A stretch of 64,000 bases of DNA from the NCBI GenBank assembly GCA_947627115.1, contig CANQUQ010000010.1:18623-82622 (forward strand). The letters run 5' to 3'. The stretch's first letter is position 1. Every line of letters starts with the position of its first letter. Shown here piece by piece: positions 18,739 through 27,558 of the stretch. The position numbers were made by a program, and so were the translations under genes. The notes under the pieces were generated by a model. That model saw only the letters and a list, made by a program, of their open reading frames with translations, was not told the DNA's origin and made no database searches. This stretch comes from an uncultured Acetatifactor sp. (GTDB lineage Bacteria > Bacillota > Clostridia > Lachnospirales > Lachnospiraceae).

Positions 18739-19797
18739 ATGATCAAGGCGGGTATTATCGGCGCTACGGGCTACGCCGGAGGAGAGCTGGTGCGGCTCCT
18801 GCAGGGCCACAGGGAGGCGGAGGTCGTCTGGTACGGCTCCAGGAGCTACATAGATAAAAAATACAGCGATGTTTATCGGAACATGTTCCGGATCGTGGAG
18901 GATGTCTGCAGGGACGACAGGCTGCAGGAGCTGGCGGAGGAGGCGGATGTGATCTTCACCGCCACGCCCCAGGGCTTTCTGGCGGGGGTGCTGACGGAGG
19001 AAATTCTGTCAAAAGTAAAGGTCGTTGACCTGTCCGCGGACTACCGGATCAAGGATGTGGCGGTCTACGAGAAATGGTACGGCATAGAGCACAGGTCGCC
19101 TCAGTTCATCCCGGAGGCCGTCTACGGGCTCTGTGAGATCAACAGAGGACAGATCACCGATAAGACCAGACTGGTGGCCAATCCGGGCTGCTATACCACC
19201 TGCTCTATCCTGACGGCATATCCTCTGGTGAAGGAGGGGCTCATCGACACGGACACCCTCATCATCGATGCCAAGTCCGGAACCTCCGGCGCCGGCAGGG
19301 GGGCAAAGGTGCAGAATCTGTTCTGTGAGGTAAACGAAAATATGAAGGCTTACGGCGTGGCGAGCCACCGCCATACGCCGGAGATCGAGGAGCAGCTCGG
19401 CTATGCCTGCGGGCGGAGCGTGACGCTGAGCTTTACGCCCCACCTGGTTCCCATGAACCGGGGGATCCTGGTCACGGAGTATGCAAGCCTGAGGCGGAGG
19501 GCCGACGGCGCGCTGCCCTCGTATGACGAGATCCGGGCCGTGTATGACAGATATTACGGGAACGAAAAATTCATCCGGGTGCTGGACGAAGGCGTCTGCC
19601 CTGAGACAAAATGGGTGGAGGGCAGCAACTATGTGGACATCGGTCTTGTGATCGATGAGAGGACGGGCCGCATCGTCATGATGGGCACTCTGGACAATCT
19701 GGTAAAGGGCGCGGCGGGACAGGCAGTCCAGAACATGAACCTGCTGTTCGGCCTGAGGGAGAGCGAGGGGCTGGAGCTGGTTCCCTGCTTCCCGTAG
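18739..19797 (+). CDS. argC: N-acetyl-gamma-glutamyl-phosphate reductase
   Basis: 352 aa. NADPH-dependent reduction of N-acetylglutamyl phosphate to the semialdehyde, third step of ornithine synthesis. The nucleotide fold opens IKAGIIGATGYAGGELVRLL and the catalytic Cys is about residue 151 in NPGCYTT. ATG 18739 is preferred over an in-frame ATG at 18715 because GGGAGG lies 7 bp upstream and homologues begin here. First gene of the ornithine operon. Confidence 0.97.
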   Translation: MIKAGIIGATGYAGGELVRLLQGHREAEVVWYGSRSYIDKKYSDVYRNMFRIVEDVCRDDRLQELAEEADVIFTATPQGFLAGVLTEEILSKVKVVDLSADYRIKDVAVYEKWYGIEHRSPQFIPEAVYGLCEINRGQITDKTRLVANPGCYTTCSILTAYPLVKEGLIDTDTLIIDAKSGTSGAGRGAKVQNLFCEVNENMKAYGVASHRHTPEIEEQLGYACGRSVTLSFTPHLVPMNRGILVTEYASLRRRADGALPSYDEIRAVYDRYYGNEKFIRVLDEGVCPETKWVEGSNYVDIGLVIDERTGRIVMMGTLDNLVKGAAGQAVQNMNLLFGLRESEGLELVPCFP

Positions 19798-19857
19798 CGG
19801 AGAGGGATATTGACGTGAGCGCCGCGCGGGCGGCCGAAGGGTCCGGGGACAGAACCG

Positions 19858-19953
19858 GAGGAAGCGCGGATCGAAGCGAACGGCGCCAAGAGGAAGCGCG
19901 GACCGAAGCAAACGGCGCCAAGAGGAAGCGCGGACCGAAGCGGACGGCGCAGG
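19858..19953 (+). repeat. Minisatellite of three 32-bp units between argC and the GNAT gene
   Basis: Units at 19858-19889, 19890-19921 and 19922-19953 share GAGGAAGCGCGG at their start and a GAAGC...GGCGC core, with a handful of substitutions. The period is not a multiple of three, so the array is not coding. It sits in the 168-bp gap inside an otherwise tight operon. Confidence 0.92.
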
Positions 19954-19965
19954 AACGGAGAAAGG

Positions 19966-20427
19966 ATGAACGGAAATTACACGGTCAGGACGATGACCAT
20001 AGAGGATTACGAGGGGCTGTATGCCCTGTGGATGACCATAAAGGGCTTCGGCATGAGGAGCATCGACGATTCCAGAGAGGGTGTGGAGCGCTTTTTGAGG
20101 CGCAATCCTACCACCAGCGTGGTGGCGGTCAGTGAGGACGGTTCCGTGGTGGGCGGCATTCTCTGCGGCCACGACGGAAGACGGGGCTGTCTGTACCACG
20201 TGTGCGTGCGGGAGGACTGCCGCAGGCACGGCATCGGCAAGGAGATGGTGGTCCGCTGCATGAACGCCCTGCGGGCGGAGCAGATCAACAAGGTGAGCCT
20301 GATCGCATTTACCGTGAACGACATCGGGAACGCCTTCTGGAACCGGATCGGCTGGACCAGACGCGAAGATTTAAATTATTATGATTTCACGCTGAACGAG
20401 GCAAATATCACTGCATTCAATCGGTAG
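19966..20427 (+). CDS. GNAT family N-acetyltransferase within the arginine operon
   Basis: 153 aa with the acetyl-CoA-binding motif CRRHGIGKEMVVRCMNAL and the preceding beta-4 strand GCLYHVCVRED. The C-terminus, FWNRIGWTRREDLNYYDF, is typical of the fold. GGAGAAAGG directly precedes ATG 19966. Position between argC and argJ suggests a role with glutamate or another arginine-pathway amine, for example as an N-acetylglutamate synthase supplement to ArgJ, but this is inference from context only. Confidence 0.85.
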   Translation: MNGNYTVRTMTIEDYEGLYALWMTIKGFGMRSIDDSREGVERFLRRNPTTSVVAVSEDGSVVGGILCGHDGRRGCLYHVCVREDCRRHGIGKEMVVRCMNALRAEQINKVSLIAFTVNDIGNAFWNRIGWTRREDLNYYDFTLNEANITAFNR

Positions 20428-20554
20428 GAAGCACAGGCGCCGGCTCTGGTGCATGACGGGAGAACGCAGGAGCCGCCGGCGGCATCCCGCCGGGAGCGTC
20501 TGAATGGAAACGAAAAGGCAGGCCGCGGCAGGAGCGGCAGAATCGAGGAGGAAT

Positions 20555-21778
20555 ATGAAACAGATCGAGGGCGGTGTGACTGCCGCGAAGGGCTTTCAGG
20601 CAGCAGGAGCGGAGGCCGCCATCAAATACCGGGACCGCATGGATATGGCGCTGATCTACAGTGAGGTCCCCTGCAGGGCGGCGGGCACCTTCACCAGCAA
20701 TCTTGTGAAGGCGGCTCCGGTGCAGTGGGATAAGCAGCTGGTGGACAGCTCTCCCTTCGTGCAGGCTGCGGTGGTCAATTCCGGAATTGCCAACGCCTGC
20801 ACCGGGAAACAGGGAATGGACTGCTGCAGGGCCGAGGCGGAGTGCGCGGGAAAGCTTCTTGGAATCCCGGCGGAGGCAGTGCTGGTGGCATCCACCGGCG
20901 TCATCGGTATGCAGATCCCGGTGGACCGCGTCACGGCCGGCATCGAGAAGCTTGCCGCTGCGAAGAGCAGTTCCCTGGAGGCCGGGCATGACGCGGCCAG
21001 GGCCATCATGACTACGGACACCGTTCCCAAGGAGATCGCGGTGCAGGTGGAGCTTGGCGGTAAGACCGTGACGCTGGGCGGCATGTGCAAGGGCTCCGGT
21101 ATGATCCATCCCAACATGTGCACCATGCTTGGCTTTATCACCACCGACGCCGATATTTCAAAGGAGATGCTCAGGAAAGCCCTGAGCGCCGACGTGGCGG
21201 ATTCCTTCAACATGATCTCCGTGGACGGGGATACCAGCACCAACGACACCCTGCTTCTTCTGGCCAACGGGCTGGCCGGAAACGAACCGATCGACGCAGA
21301 GGGCCCCGACTACGACGCCTTCTGCCAGGCGCTCCACTATGTCACCGTCTTTCTGGCGAGAAAGATGGCCGGCGACGGAGAAGGCGCCACGGCTCTTTTT
21401 GAGTGCAGGGTGATCGGTGCGGCGACAAAGGAAGACGCCAGGACACTGGCAAAGTCTGTGATCTGCTCCTCCCTGAGCAAGGCGGCGATCTTCGGACACG
21501 ACGCGAACTTCGGCCGTTTCCTCTGCGCGCTCGGTTACTCCGGCGCAAAATTCGATCCGGAGAACGTGGATCTCTATTTCGAGAGCGAGGCCGGCTCCAT
21601 TCACATCTACAGCGCCGGCTGCGCACTGGACTACAGCGAGGAGGAGGCGACAAGGATCCTCTCCGCGCCGGAGGTGACAGTCCTTGCGGATATGCATATG
21701 GGCGAGGCCGAAGCTGCCGCCTGGGGCTGCGACCTAAGCTATGATTATGTAAAGATAAACACCGATTACCGCAGCTGA
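20555..21778 (+). CDS. argJ: Bifunctional ornithine acetyltransferase / N-acetylglutamate synthase
   Basis: 407 aa. Transfers acetyl from N-acetylornithine to glutamate, recycling the blocking group, and in bifunctional members also uses acetyl-CoA. ArgJ is made as one chain that cleaves itself before a Thr in an N-M-A-T-M-L motif; here it reads NMCTML with Thr at about residue 190, so the residue before the cut is Cys rather than the common Ala. The ASTGVIGMQIP segment and C-terminal DYVKINTDYRS are also standard. ATG 20555 follows AGGAGGAAT; an upstream in-frame ATG at 20504 has no such site. Confidence 0.96.
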   Translation: MKQIEGGVTAAKGFQAAGAEAAIKYRDRMDMALIYSEVPCRAAGTFTSNLVKAAPVQWDKQLVDSSPFVQAAVVNSGIANACTGKQGMDCCRAEAECAGKLLGIPAEAVLVASTGVIGMQIPVDRVTAGIEKLAAAKSSSLEAGHDAARAIMTTDTVPKEIAVQVELGGKTVTLGGMCKGSGMIHPNMCTMLGFITTDADISKEMLRKALSADVADSFNMISVDGDTSTNDTLLLLANGLAGNEPIDAEGPDYDAFCQALHYVTVFLARKMAGDGEGATALFECRVIGAATKEDARTLAKSVICSSLSKAAIFGHDANFGRFLCALGYSGAKFDPENVDLYFESEAGSIHIYSAGCALDYSEEEATRILSAPEVTVLADMHMGEAEAAAWGCDLSYDYVKINTDYRS

Positions 21779-21877
21779 ACCGTGTGAGGCGGGAACCGGC
21801 GGAAGGAAAGTGAAGAACGGTCTCTATGGCCGATACTGAGGGCCATAGCGGCTCCGATTCAGGAAAGGATCGTGACC

Positions 21878-22801
21878 ATGGAAAAAGATATGCAGCAAGT
21901 CCTTCAAAAAGCGGAGGTCCTCATCGAGGCCCTTCCCTACATCCAGCGCTTTAACCGCAAGATCATTGTGGTCAAATACGGCGGCAGCGCCATGAGCAAC
22001 GAGGAGCTTCAGAAGAATGTCATCAAGGATGTCACTCTCCTGAAGCTGGTGGGCTTTAAGCCCATCATCGTCCACGGGGGCGGCAAGGAGATCAGCCGCT
22101 GGGTGGGCAAGGTGGGAAAGGAGGCCGAGTTCGTCAACGGCCTGCGGGTCACCGACGAGGAGACCATGGAGATCGCGGAAATGGTCCTCAACAAGGTGAA
22201 CAAGAGCCTTGTCACCATGGTCCAGGAGCTGGGCGTCAGGGCGGCGGGCATCAGCGGCAAGGACGGCGGACTCCTGAGAGTGGACAAAAAATATGCGGAT
22301 GGCCAGGATATAGGCTTTGTGGGCGATATCCGGGAGGTGGACGCCAAGATCCTGTACGATCTGCTGGAAAATGACTTTCTGCCCATTGTGGCTCCCATCG
22401 GCATGGACGACAGCTATCACACCTACAATATCAACGCCGACGATGCCGCCTGTGCGATCGCCAAGGCGGTGGGCGCCGACAAGCTGGTCTTCCTGACCGA
22501 TATCGAGGGCCTGTACCGGGATGTCAACGACAGGGACAGCTTTATCTCCAGACTGACGGCCTCCGAGGCCGAAGAGCTGATCGGCAGCGGCCTCATCGGC
22601 GGAGGCATGCTCCCCAAGCTGAACAACTGCACGTCCGCGATCCGAAGCGGCGTCAGCCGGGTCCATATCCTGGACGGCCGCGTGCCCCACTGTCTTCTTC
22701 TGGAGATCTTTACCAAAAAGGGTATCGGCACCGCGATCATTGCGGACGATGATAATCTTGCGCTTGGAATCAGGCGCGACCGGTTCTGCGAAGAAAATTA
22801 G
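21878..22801 (+). CDS. argB: Acetylglutamate kinase
   Basis: 307 aa amino-acid kinase fold. Phosphorylates N-acetylglutamate; in many bacteria it is the arginine feedback point. Motifs: [12 protein letters not shown] (phosphate-binding), IVHGGGKEI (substrate), and the C-terminal [15 protein letters not shown]. The N-terminal extension [22 protein letters not shown] is the helix associated with hexameric, arginine-sensitive enzymes. ATG 21878 has AGGAAAGG 9 bp upstream, better than the GTG at 21872. A GGCC-stem hairpin lies in the gap after argJ (about 21827-21851). Confidence 0.96.
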   Translation: MEKDMQQVLQKAEVLIEALPYIQRFNRKIIVVKYGGSAMSNEELQKNVIKDVTLLKLVGFKPIIVHGGGKEISRWVGKVGKEAEFVNGLRVTDEETMEIAEMVLNKVNKSLVTMVQELGVRAAGISGKDGGLLRVDKKYADGQDIGFVGDIREVDAKILYDLLENDFLPIVAPIGMDDSYHTYNINADDAACAIAKAVGADKLVFLTDIEGLYRDVNDRDSFISRLTASEAEELIGSGLIGGGMLPKLNNCTSAIRSGVSRVHILDGRVPHCLLLEIFTKKGIGTAIIADDDNLALGIRRDRFCEEN

Positions 22802-22861
22802 AGCGGTCCCGGATAAGTCTGCCGTCCCGCAGGAGGGCGGAGAAAGGTGAGGTCATCAAAA

Positions 22862-24058
22862 ATGAGCGAGGCCATGAAAACATATATCGAGCAGGCGGAG
22901 CGTGATCTGCTCCACACCTACAACCGCTATCAGATCGTCATCGACCGGGGCGACGGAGTATATCTCTATGACACGGACGGAAAGAAATATCTGGATTTTG
23001 TGTCAGGTATTGCCGTGTTCGCGCTGGGGTATCATAATACCGAGTACAACGATGCACTGAAGAGCCAGATCGACAAGGTCATCCATACCTCCAACTATTA
23101 CTATAATGTCCCCGCGGTGGAGGCGGCCAGAAAGCTGAAGGCGGTCTCCGGCATGGACAGAGTATTCTTTACCAACTCCGGTGCGGAGGCGATCGAGGGG
23201 GCGATCAAGGCTGCCCGCAAATATGCCTATCTGAAGGACGGCACCACAGGCCATGAGATCATCGCCATGAACCATTCCTTCCACGGCAGGACCTTCGGCG
23301 CCCTGTCCGTCACGGGCAATCCGAATTACCGGGCACCCTTTGAACCTATGATCGGCCATGTGAAATTTGCGGATCTGAATGACCTGGAAAGCGTGAAGGC
23401 ACAGATCACAGACAGGACCTGCGCCATCCTTCTGGAGACCGTCCAGGGAGAGGGCGGACTGTTCCCCGCGCAGGAGGAATTCCTGCGTCAGGTGAGAGAA
23501 CTGTGCGACGAGAGGGACATCCTTCTGATACTGGACGAGATCCAGTGCGGCATGGGCAGGACGGGGTATATGTTCGCATGGCAGAGATACGGAGTCAGGC
23601 CCGATATCATGACTTCGGCAAAAGCACTGGGATGCGGCGTGCCGGTAGGCGCGTTCCTGATGACCGAAAGGGTGGCGCAGAGCTCCCTGGCGCCGGGAGA
23701 CCACGGCACTACCTACGGAGGCAATCCTCTGGCCTGTGCGGCGGTGGAAAAAGTGCTTGATTTATTTGAAAAGGACCATATAATAGAAAATGTGAGAGAG
23801 GTGGCGCCTTATCTGGAGAGCCGTCTGGAGGAGCTAAAGGATAAATACGACTGCATTGCGGAGCGCAGAGGCGTGGGACTGATGCAGGGCCTTGTATTTC
23901 GGCAGCCGGTCAGGGAGATCATCGACCGGGCGCTGGAGAGAGGTCTCATCCTGATAAACGCAGGTGCGGAGATCATCCGGTTCGTTCCGCCTCTGGTGAT
24001 CACAAAGGAAAACGTGGATGAAATGATTTCCGTTCTGGATACTTGTATTGGGAGTTAA
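22862..24058 (+). CDS. argD: Acetylornithine aminotransferase
   Basis: 398 aa class III PLP aminotransferase converting N-acetylglutamate semialdehyde to N-acetylornithine. Shows YLDFVSGIAVFALGY, FTNSGAEAIEGAIKAARKY (phosphate-binding), LILDEIQCGMGRTG (PLP Asp) and the Schiff-base Lys in MTSAKALGCGVP. ATG 22862 follows GGTGAGG; the upstream GTG at 22847 is less likely. Last gene of the arginine operon; the next ATG is 3 bp after its stop. Confidence 0.95.
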   Translation: MSEAMKTYIEQAERDLLHTYNRYQIVIDRGDGVYLYDTDGKKYLDFVSGIAVFALGYHNTEYNDALKSQIDKVIHTSNYYYNVPAVEAARKLKAVSGMDRVFFTNSGAEAIEGAIKAARKYAYLKDGTTGHEIIAMNHSFHGRTFGALSVTGNPNYRAPFEPMIGHVKFADLNDLESVKAQITDRTCAILLETVQGEGGLFPAQEEFLRQVRELCDERDILLILDEIQCGMGRTGYMFAWQRYGVRPDIMTSAKALGCGVPVGAFLMTERVAQSSLAPGDHGTTYGGNPLACAAVEKVLDLFEKDHIIENVREVAPYLESRLEELKDKYDCIAERRGVGLMQGLVFRQPVREIIDRALERGLILINAGAEIIRFVPPLVITKENVDEMISVLDTCIGS

Positions 24059-24060
24059 AT

Positions 24061-25455
24061 ATGCATATTCAAAGCAGACTTATAAAGGTGGCAGCCGTGT
24101 TGGCCATGGCTGCTGCTCTTTTATATGGCAGTACGCTGCCGCCGGCCGTCCAGGAGGAGAGCGGCCCTTCCTGGATCGAGGAGAAGGATACGCTCTATTT
24201 CTGGTATTCCGATGAAGCTCTTACCGATTTTGTGAACCATGCGGCGGTGAGCTTCGGAGAGATTGAGGATGTCCGGGTCATACCCGTGCTCACCTCGGAC
24301 AGCGAGTATCTGGAGGCGGTGAATCAGAAATCCCTGCATTCGGATCAGGTGCCCGATGTCTATCTGCTGAGCCATGAGTCCCTGGAGAAGGCCTATCTGG
24401 CCGGTCTGGCCTATGAGGTGGAGGACGGGCAGGGAATTTTGGATGAGGAGCACTTTTCCCCCGCGGCGCTGTCCGCTGTGACCTATCACGGGAAAAAGGT
24501 GGCGTATCCTCTTTTCTTTGAGACCAGTGTGCTGGTATACAACAAGACGTACCTGGAAGAGTGGGCCGCTCAAAGCGCCCAGCGGGAGCTGCTGACAGGA
24601 AGCGAGAGCGACGGGGAACCGGAGGAGGATTCCACAGGCGTGGAGATAGACGCGGATCTTCTCGCCCAAAAGACAGAGGAGTATCTTCAGAGCTCCGTTC
24701 CCGTCACCGTGGACGACATCCTGAACATTGCGGACACCTTCGACGTGCCGGAGGGCGTGGAGGGCGTCATGAAATGGGACGTTTCGGATATCCTGTACAA
24801 TTATTGGATCGTAGGCAATTATATGATCGTGGGCGGAGACGCCGGCGACGACGATTCTCTGGTAAATATTTCAAATCAGGAGACGGTAAGCTGCCTGGAG
24901 GTATATAAGGCGCTCAATCAGTTCTTCTATATCGAGTCCGATACCGTGACTTATGACAGCGTGATACAGGATTTTATAGACGGCAAGATCGTGTTCACCA
25001 TCGCTACCTCCGACATAGTGGAGAGGCTTTCTCAGGCCAAAGAAGCGGGAGAGTTCGACTTTGAGTATGGGTTTGCAGCGATGCCGGATGTGAGTCCCAA
25101 GCTGGCCAGCCGGTCCATGTCCGTGACAAATACCGTGGTGGTGAACGGTTATTCGGCGCACAAGGAACTGGCGGACCGCTTTGCCGCCTATCTTGCGGAC
25201 GAATGCGCCGCCGGGCTGTACGATCAGACGGGGAAAATACCCGCCAACAGAAGGGTGGCCTTGGACAGTGAGCAGCTCCGGGTCTTTCAGCAGGAATACG
25301 CTGACAGCATACCGATTCCCAAAATGATGGAGACGGGAAATTACTGGCTTTATCTGGAACGGCTGTTCGCAAGGGCGTGGAACGGAGAGGATGTGACGGC
25401 GCTGGTGGAGGAGCTTTCCCAGCAGATCACGCTCCAGCTGGGCCGCAATCCGTAG
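24061..25455 (+). CDS. Extracellular solute-binding protein, family 1-like, orphan
   Basis: 464 aa with a signal peptide (RLIKVAAVLAMAAALLYG) but no lipobox Cys, unusual for a Gram-positive binding protein. The rest fits carbohydrate-type binding proteins: DTLYFWYSDEALTDFVNHAA, PDVYLLSHESLEKAYLAG, GKKVAYPLFFETSVLVYNK. There are no permease or ATPase genes beside it. It begins 3 bp after argD, with GGGAG within the argD end, so it is probably read with the arginine operon. It could be a sensor or an anchorless binding protein; ligand unknown. Confidence 0.8.
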   Translation: MHIQSRLIKVAAVLAMAAALLYGSTLPPAVQEESGPSWIEEKDTLYFWYSDEALTDFVNHAAVSFGEIEDVRVIPVLTSDSEYLEAVNQKSLHSDQVPDVYLLSHESLEKAYLAGLAYEVEDGQGILDEEHFSPAALSAVTYHGKKVAYPLFFETSVLVYNKTYLEEWAAQSAQRELLTGSESDGEPEEDSTGVEIDADLLAQKTEEYLQSSVPVTVDDILNIADTFDVPEGVEGVMKWDVSDILYNYWIVGNYMIVGGDAGDDDSLVNISNQETVSCLEVYKALNQFFYIESDTVTYDSVIQDFIDGKIVFTIATSDIVERLSQAKEAGEFDFEYGFAAMPDVSPKLASRSMSVTNTVVVNGYSAHKELADRFAAYLADECAAGLYDQTGKIPANRRVALDSEQLRVFQQEYADSIPIPKMMETGNYWLYLERLFARAWNGEDVTALVEELSQQITLQLGRNP

Positions 25456-25523
25456 GTCCTTCGGCGCATAAATTACCGATCATGGGTTACACTGATGAAA
25501 AAAGGAAAGGCAGAGTGTATCGC

Positions 25524-25955
25524 ATGATCGGTTTTTTTATTGCCCTGATATCGGGAGCACTGATGAGCATACAGGGCGTTTTCAACACTCAGGTGACAAA
25601 GGCATCCAGCATCTGGTCGGCCAGCGCGTTCGTACAGCTGACGGCGCTGATCGTATGTCTGGGCGCCTGGCTTTTTACGGACAGGAGCAGTCTGCTCAAG
25701 GTCCTTCAGGTCCAGCCGAAATATATGCTGCTGGGCGGCGCTATCGGCGCCTTTATCACATATACCGTCATCCGCAGCATGGATATGCTGGGGCCTGCAA
25801 GAGCGGTGATGCTGATCGTCGTTGCGCAGCTGGCCGTGGCTTACGTGATCGAGCTGCTGGGCTGGTTCGGGGTGGAGAAGCAGCCCTGGGAGTGGAGAAA
25901 GGGCATCGGAATGCTGGTGGCTGTCGCCGGCATTATAATTTTTAAATGGAAATAA
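25524..25955 (+). CDS. DMT-family small membrane transporter (YdcZ/DUF606 type)
   Basis: 143 aa with five membrane segments: IGFFIALISGALMSIQGVFN at the N-terminus, then the central LLGGAIGAFITYTVIRSMDMLGPARAVMLIVVAQL. This is the half-size drug/metabolite transporter unit. Start may be ATG 25524 or GTG 25515, the latter closer to AAAGGAAAGG. Substrate unknown. Followed by a 126-bp gap with the comEA promoter. Confidence 0.82.
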   Translation: MIGFFIALISGALMSIQGVFNTQVTKASSIWSASAFVQLTALIVCLGAWLFTDRSSLLKVLQVQPKYMLLGGAIGAFITYTVIRSMDMLGPARAVMLIVVAQLAVAYVIELLGWFGVEKQPWEWRKGIGMLVAVAGIIIFKWK

Positions 25956-25986
25956 AACAATTAAGAAACATTTTTCCAAAAGTCTC

Positions 25987-26015
25987 TTGTAAAAATATTC
26001 TGCTTCCTTTACAAT
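25987..26015 (+). promoter_or_regulatory. Candidate sigma-A promoter for the comEA-like gene
   Basis: TTGTAA (25987-25992), 17-bp spacer, TACAAT (26010-26015); the start codon is at 26082. Confidence 0.75.
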
Positions 26016-26081
26016 GAAGTTTATCAGCATAGAGAGGCAGCCCTTTTTTTCAATCCAAAACAGGACGGAAAGAGAGGGACT

Positions 26082-26693
26082 ATGATGAGAAAGAGAACAT
26101 TGACGGCGCTGTGCGGTCTGATCCTATGCGCGCTGCTGTGCGGATGCGGAGACGCTGACCGCGGAGTGGTCGCGATCGGTCTGGAGGAAGATGAGGAAAC
26201 GGCAGGGGAGGATGTGACGGTGCAGGTACAGACGGCGGTATCGGTGCAGACAGCGGCACCGGAGATCCGGGTCTATGTCTGCGGGGCAGTGAAGCTTCCC
26301 GGTGTGGTATCCCTTCCGGAGGGAAGCCGGGCAGAGGATGCGCTGAAGGCCGCCGGCGGTCTTGCGGAGCATGCCAGTCCGGACTATATCAATCTGGCCG
26401 AGCGAGTGACCGACGGTCAAAGGCTGTATTTTCCTGCAGCTGAGGAGGCGGAGGCCCTGTCGGAGCAGGAGGCCGCGCTGAAACAGGAGGCCGGGGACGG
26501 CCTCATCGATATCAACAGTGCGGATGTATCCGCACTCTGCACGCTTCCCGGCATCGGAGAGGCGAGAGCGAGGGATATCGTCGCCTATCGGGAGGCCAAC
26601 GGGGCTTTTGAGAGCTGCGAGGAGATCATGAACGTGCCCGGAATCAAGACAAGTGTATACGGCAAGATCAGGGACATGATAAAGATCGAGTGA
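26082..26693 (+). CDS. comEA: ComEA-like DNA-binding lipoprotein (SLBB + helix-hairpin-helix)
   Basis: 203 aa. ComEA is the surface DNA receptor for transformation and passes DNA to the ComEC channel encoded at 30112-32475. Domains: signal peptide with lipobox LLCGC, a short linker, an SLBB domain (about residues 65-125, IRVYVCGAVKLPGVV), then the helix-hairpin-helix pair (about 140-203, LIDINSADVSALCTLPGIG and FESCEEIMNVPGIK). Bacillus ComEA is held by a membrane helix, whereas this one appears to be lipid-anchored. The last codons and stop lie in a 19-bp tandem array. Confidence 0.92.
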   Translation: MMRKRTLTALCGLILCALLCGCGDADRGVVAIGLEEDEETAGEDVTVQVQTAVSVQTAAPEIRVYVCGAVKLPGVVSLPEGSRAEDALKAAGGLAEHASPDYINLAERVTDGQRLYFPAAEEAEALSEQEAALKQEAGDGLIDINSADVSALCTLPGIGEARARDIVAYREANGAFESCEEIMNVPGIKTSVYGKIRDMIKIE

Positions 26694-26780
26694 CCGGATA
26701 AGGGATAGGGACCGAATGACCGGATAAGGACCGAATGACCGGATAAGGACCGGACGACCGAAGAAGGATCGGGTGACCGG
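26684..26780 (+). repeat. Stop-codon-spanning tandem array, about five 19-bp units
   Basis: Units at 26684-26702, 26710-26728, 26729-26747, 26748-26766 and a partial at 26767-26780, with the consensus GACCGAATGACCGGATAAG. The first unit holds the last codons and TGA of comEA; 7 bp interrupts units 1 and 2. It fills the gap before the response regulator gene. Confidence 0.93.
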
Positions 26781-26836
26781 CGCGGAGAATCGCACATTGC
26801 CCGAAGTCGTGCGGTGAAATGAGAGGGTTGAGTGAG

Positions 26837-27538
26837 ATGGCCAAAAGAGCTTTGGTAGTGGATGATGAAAAGCTGATCGTGAAGGGGATCCGCTTCAGCT
26901 TGGAGCAGGATGACATGGAGATAGATTGCGCCTACGACGGCGAGGAAGCGCTGGAATATGCGAGGAACAACAAATACGACATTATTCTTCTGGATGTGAT
27001 GCTCCCAAAGCTCACAGGCTTTGAGGTGTGTCAGCAGATCAGGGAATTTTCCAACGTGCCCATCATCATGCTGACAGCGAAGGGCGACGATATGGATAAG
27101 ATCCTGGGGCTGGAGTACGGTGCGGACGACTATATTACAAAGCCGTTCAACATATTGGAGGTAAAGGCGCGCATCAAGGCCATCATGCGGCGGTCAGAGC
27201 CAAAGCGCGTACTGGGCGGCGCCGCGGCGGTGCCCAAGATGCTGGAGAGCGGAGATATGCGTCTGGACTGCGAGGGCAGGAGGGCCTATATATCCGGAAA
27301 GGAGATCGGACTGACAGCCAAAGAGTTTGAGGTCCTGGAGCTTCTCATGTCAAATCCCAACAAGGTCTACAGCAGGGAGAAGCTGCTGGAGCTTGTGTGG
27401 GGGGCCGATTATCCCGGAGATGTGCGCACGGTGGACGTTCACATCAGGCGTCTGCGGGAGAAGATCGAGCAGAATCCCAGCGAGCCGAAATATGTACATA
27501 CGAAATGGGGCGTCGGTTATTACTTCCTGAACACGTGA
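26837..27538 (+). CDS. OmpR/PhoB-family response regulator
   Basis: 233 aa. Receiver domain (1-120) with ALVVDDEKL, phosphorylated Asp in ILLDVMLPK, and the Lys switch in YITKPFN; C-terminal winged helix (about 135-233) ending VRTVDVHIRRLREKIE and TKWGVGYYF. ATG 26837 is favoured over ATG 26819 because the receiver begins here. It forms a pair with the kinase 20 bp downstream. The pair sits between comEA and gerM-comEC, an arrangement I associate with Lachnospiraceae; its signal is unknown. Confidence 0.94.
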   Translation: MAKRALVVDDEKLIVKGIRFSLEQDDMEIDCAYDGEEALEYARNNKYDIILLDVMLPKLTGFEVCQQIREFSNVPIIMLTAKGDDMDKILGLEYGADDYITKPFNILEVKARIKAIMRRSEPKRVLGGAAAVPKMLESGDMRLDCEGRRAYISGKEIGLTAKEFEVLELLMSNPNKVYSREKLLELVWGADYPGDVRTVDVHIRRLREKIEQNPSEPKYVHTKWGVGYYFLNT

Positions 27539-27558
27539 GGGAGAGCGGAAAGAGATAG

